From: Pseudomonadota bacterium
GTDB lineage: Bacteria > Pseudomonadota > Alphaproteobacteria > Rhizobiales > Xanthobacteraceae
NCBI GenBank assembly: GCA_021779635.1
Contig: JAJYAH010000316.1
Location: forward strand, 1-7,636
Length of the DNA: 7,636 nt
Reading direction: 5' to 3'
The number at the start of each line of letters is the position of its first letter. Within the stretch, counting starts at the first letter, position 1. This document shows, piece after piece, positions 6,704 to 7,636 of this stretch. The notes under the pieces are model-generated. The model did no database searches. It was not told the origin of the DNA and saw only the letters and a program-made list of their open reading frames with translations. The position numbers and the translations under genes are program-made.

Positions 6704-7017
6704 CCATCACCCTCAAATCAGCTGCGCCGGCGCGGAAAAACGCTGCGATAGAACTCATGCGGCAAAAAAGACGCGTTCGTCCAGTCAGGACACAGGCAGC
6801 CGGCGCGACGTTCTGATCGAAAAGCCCGGTTCGAAACCGTGCGCGGCCGGCGCGCAAGGCGGCCCAGCGTTCACCAAGATTGCCGATTCGGCGGGAAAAA
6901 GGGCGCTTTTCCTGCCGGATATGGCCCAAAATTGCCCTCCGCCAGCAAGATGCGTGGTAGGATTTGGGTTGCAGGCCGTCGCTCGATGATGCGCGCCCCT
7001 GAGTTTTGAGGCACCCG
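6704..7017. other. Divergent intergenic region without a convincing gene
   Basis: These 314 bases separate the minus-strand transporter from the plus-strand small genes and should carry promoters for both. I see no gene with a start, ribosome binding site and plausible protein on either strand. One minus-strand frame is open from 6870 to a TGA at 6718-6720 but has no ATG. A small perfect hairpin CGGTT-CGA-AACCG lies at 6827-6839. A possible extended -10 element, TGGTAGGAT, sits at 6955-6963 on the plus strand, with TTGCCC at 6932-6937 at a poor 20-base spacing. No complete riboswitch was recognised. Confidence 0.6.
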
Positions 7018-7245
7018 ATGGATGACGAACCGAAAACCGCCGCCGAACTGAAAGAGATCCGGCTGAACCGAAAGCTCGCCCAGGATGCCGAAGGCGTCAA
7101 GGCCATGGCCGATATTGCGGCCGCGGACATCGCGATTCGAAAGCGGACGGCGAACCTGCGCGCGATCCGATTGGCAAAAGAGGCCGCCGACCGCGACAAG
7201 CCCCCCGAACCCAAAGCCAAACCCAAGAAAAAGAAAACAACCTAG
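7018..7245 (+). CDS. Small basic hypothetical protein 1 (tandem paralogue)
   Basis: This 75-residue protein of unknown function is made mostly of A, K, R, E and D. It is likely helical through about residue 59, followed by a proline/lysine tail that ends in a run of lysines (69-73). It has no signal peptide, membrane segment or cysteine. The ATG at 7018 is preceded by GAGG with 6-base spacing; an in-frame TTG at 7006 is less likely. Residues 46-58 (NLRAIRLAKEAAD) match residues 43-55 of the next gene (KLKALRLAREAAE), and both continue into a P/K-rich tail, so the two look like diverged tandem copies. The basic tail would suit binding to nucleic acid or another anionic partner, but that is only a composition argument. 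I recall similar short proteins in Bradyrhizobium-type genomes without assigned function. Confidence 0.72.
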   Translation: MDDEPKTAAELKEIRLNRKLAQDAEGVKAMADIAAADIAIRKRTANLRAIRLAKEAADRDKPPEPKAKPKKKKTT

Positions 7246-7530
7246 ATGTCAAAAGAAGATCGCAACCGCGCCGAGGCGCGCTTCAACAAGACTGCACGCG
7301 CGGCAAACGACGCCCATAGCGGCAAGGCCGACCGTGACGCCGCGCTGAAAGCCGTGACGGACAACATGGCGAAGCTGAAAGCATTGCGGCTCGCGCGCGA
7401 AGCCGCCGAACCTCCACGTCCTGCTGCCGCACTCAAAAAGACGCGCGCCAAGCCGAAGAAACCGGGAGAAAAGAGCCCGGCATTGGCGGATTGGCTGGCG
7501 AACCAGCAAAGCGGCGGCCGCCGGACCTGA
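7246..7530 (+). CDS. Small basic hypothetical protein 2 (tandem paralogue)
   Basis: This 94-residue protein has unknown function. Its ATG follows the TAG of the preceding gene with no base between, and the only upstream purine stretch is A-rich, so translation is probably coupled. Residues 1-55 are charged and likely helical, with the shared block KLKALRLAREAAE at 43-55. A P/K/R-rich linker follows (56-75, including TRAKPKKPG), then a short C-terminal piece SPALADWLANQ that the first copy lacks. It has no signal, membrane segment or cysteine. The stop codon lies in the loop of an intrinsic terminator, so this is the last gene of the two-gene unit. Confidence 0.75.
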   Translation: MSKEDRNRAEARFNKTARAANDAHSGKADRDAALKAVTDNMAKLKALRLAREAAEPPRPAAALKKTRAKPKKPGEKSPALADWLANQQSGGRRT

Positions 7531-7557
7531 AGTCCGGCATTGGTCTTTTGTTTTTTT
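7520..7557 (+). terminator. Intrinsic terminator of the small-protein pair
   Basis: GCCGGAC (7520-7526) and GTCCGGC (7532-7538) form a perfect 7-base GC-rich stem with loop CTGAA. A T-rich tract follows at 7544-7557, ending in seven T. The tract begins a few bases after the stem, slightly further than in the best terminators. The stop codon TGA (7528-7530) is in the loop. Confidence 0.75.
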
Positions 7558-7588
7558 ACGGGTGTTCTTGACGCGCGCCGATATCTAC

Positions 7589-7611
7589 CCTGCATCAGCT
7601 GCCGGTGCAGG
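7589..7611. repeat. Short inverted repeat near the window end
   Basis: CCTGCATC (7589-7596) and GGTGCAGG (7604-7611) can pair over 8 positions with one G-U pair and a 7-base loop. No T-tract follows. It may belong to the leader or operator of a gene beyond the window; its role cannot be told here. Confidence 0.4.
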
Positions 7612-7636
7612 CTTTCGCATCAAGCGCCCTGGACTG

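Noticed and set aside
6781..6804. Plus-strand CCAGTCAGGACACAGGCAGC, similar to the 3' end of cobalamin riboswitches, near a FecCD transporter
   Set aside because: It is on the strand opposite to the transporter, and no conserved core segments precede it on the plus strand. A covariance search with the cobalamin riboswitch model would settle it.
6826..6840. GGTTCGAAACC, like a tRNA T-arm
   Set aside because: The surrounding bases do not give a matching acceptor stem, anticodon arm or D-arm. It is a small perfect palindromic hairpin and not a tRNA.
6718..6870. Minus-strand open stretch ending just before the permease, possibly the tail of an upstream gene
   Set aside because: It is only about 50 codons, bounded by an upstream in-frame stop at 6871-6873, has no ATG, and the translation resembles no binding protein I know.
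7568..7596. TTGACG as a -35 element for a gene beyond the window
   Set aside because: No acceptable -10 element is found at 16-18 bases downstream, and the downstream gene is not visible.

Overview
The window looks like the chromosome of a GC-rich alphaproteobacterium, most likely a Bradyrhizobium/Rhodopseudomonas-type member of the Hyphomicrobiales. This is an inference from the high third-position GC, the character of the Sox proteins and the lysine/alanine-rich small proteins at the end, not from a database match. No rRNA, tRNA, CRISPR array or insertion sequence is visible.

Positions 1-3586 (+) hold part of a thiosulfate-oxidising sox operon: soxY (5' end outside the window), soxZ and soxB, followed without a break by two related exported DsrE-like proteins. 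SoxYZ carries the sulfur substrate on the C-terminal cysteine of SoxY, and SoxB hydrolyses the terminal sulfone to release sulfate. The two DsrE-like proteins each keep one cysteine in a matching motif and probably handle sulfane sulfur in the same compartment. The first overlaps the soxB stop codon, and the second follows after 10 bases with a strong ribosome binding site. SoxA, SoxX and SoxCD are not in the window.

After a 166-base gap with a tandem repeat and an AT-rich dyad, positions 3753-4793 (+) encode an ETHE1-type persulfide dioxygenase fused to a C-terminal rhodanese domain. It has no signal peptide and should oxidise persulfides in the cytoplasm. Positions 1-4793 thus read as a sulfur-oxidation block: periplasmic thiosulfate oxidation plus cytoplasmic persulfide disposal.

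A convergent pair of genes on the minus strand, 6703 down to 4881, encodes a FecCD-family ABC permease and its ATPase with an ATGA overlap. The substrate class is iron-siderophore, heme or cobalamin. No substrate-binding protein gene lies next to them in the window. A 314-base region without a convincing gene (6704-7017) separates them from a divergent pair of small, highly basic paralogous proteins (7018-7245 and 7246-7530, +). The second of these ends inside a good intrinsic terminator. The last 79 bases hold one short inverted repeat and no gene that can be recognised.

The least ordinary items are the tandem exported DsrE-like pair in the sox operon, the dyad structures flanking soxB and the persulfide dioxygenase gene, and the tandem small basic proteins.
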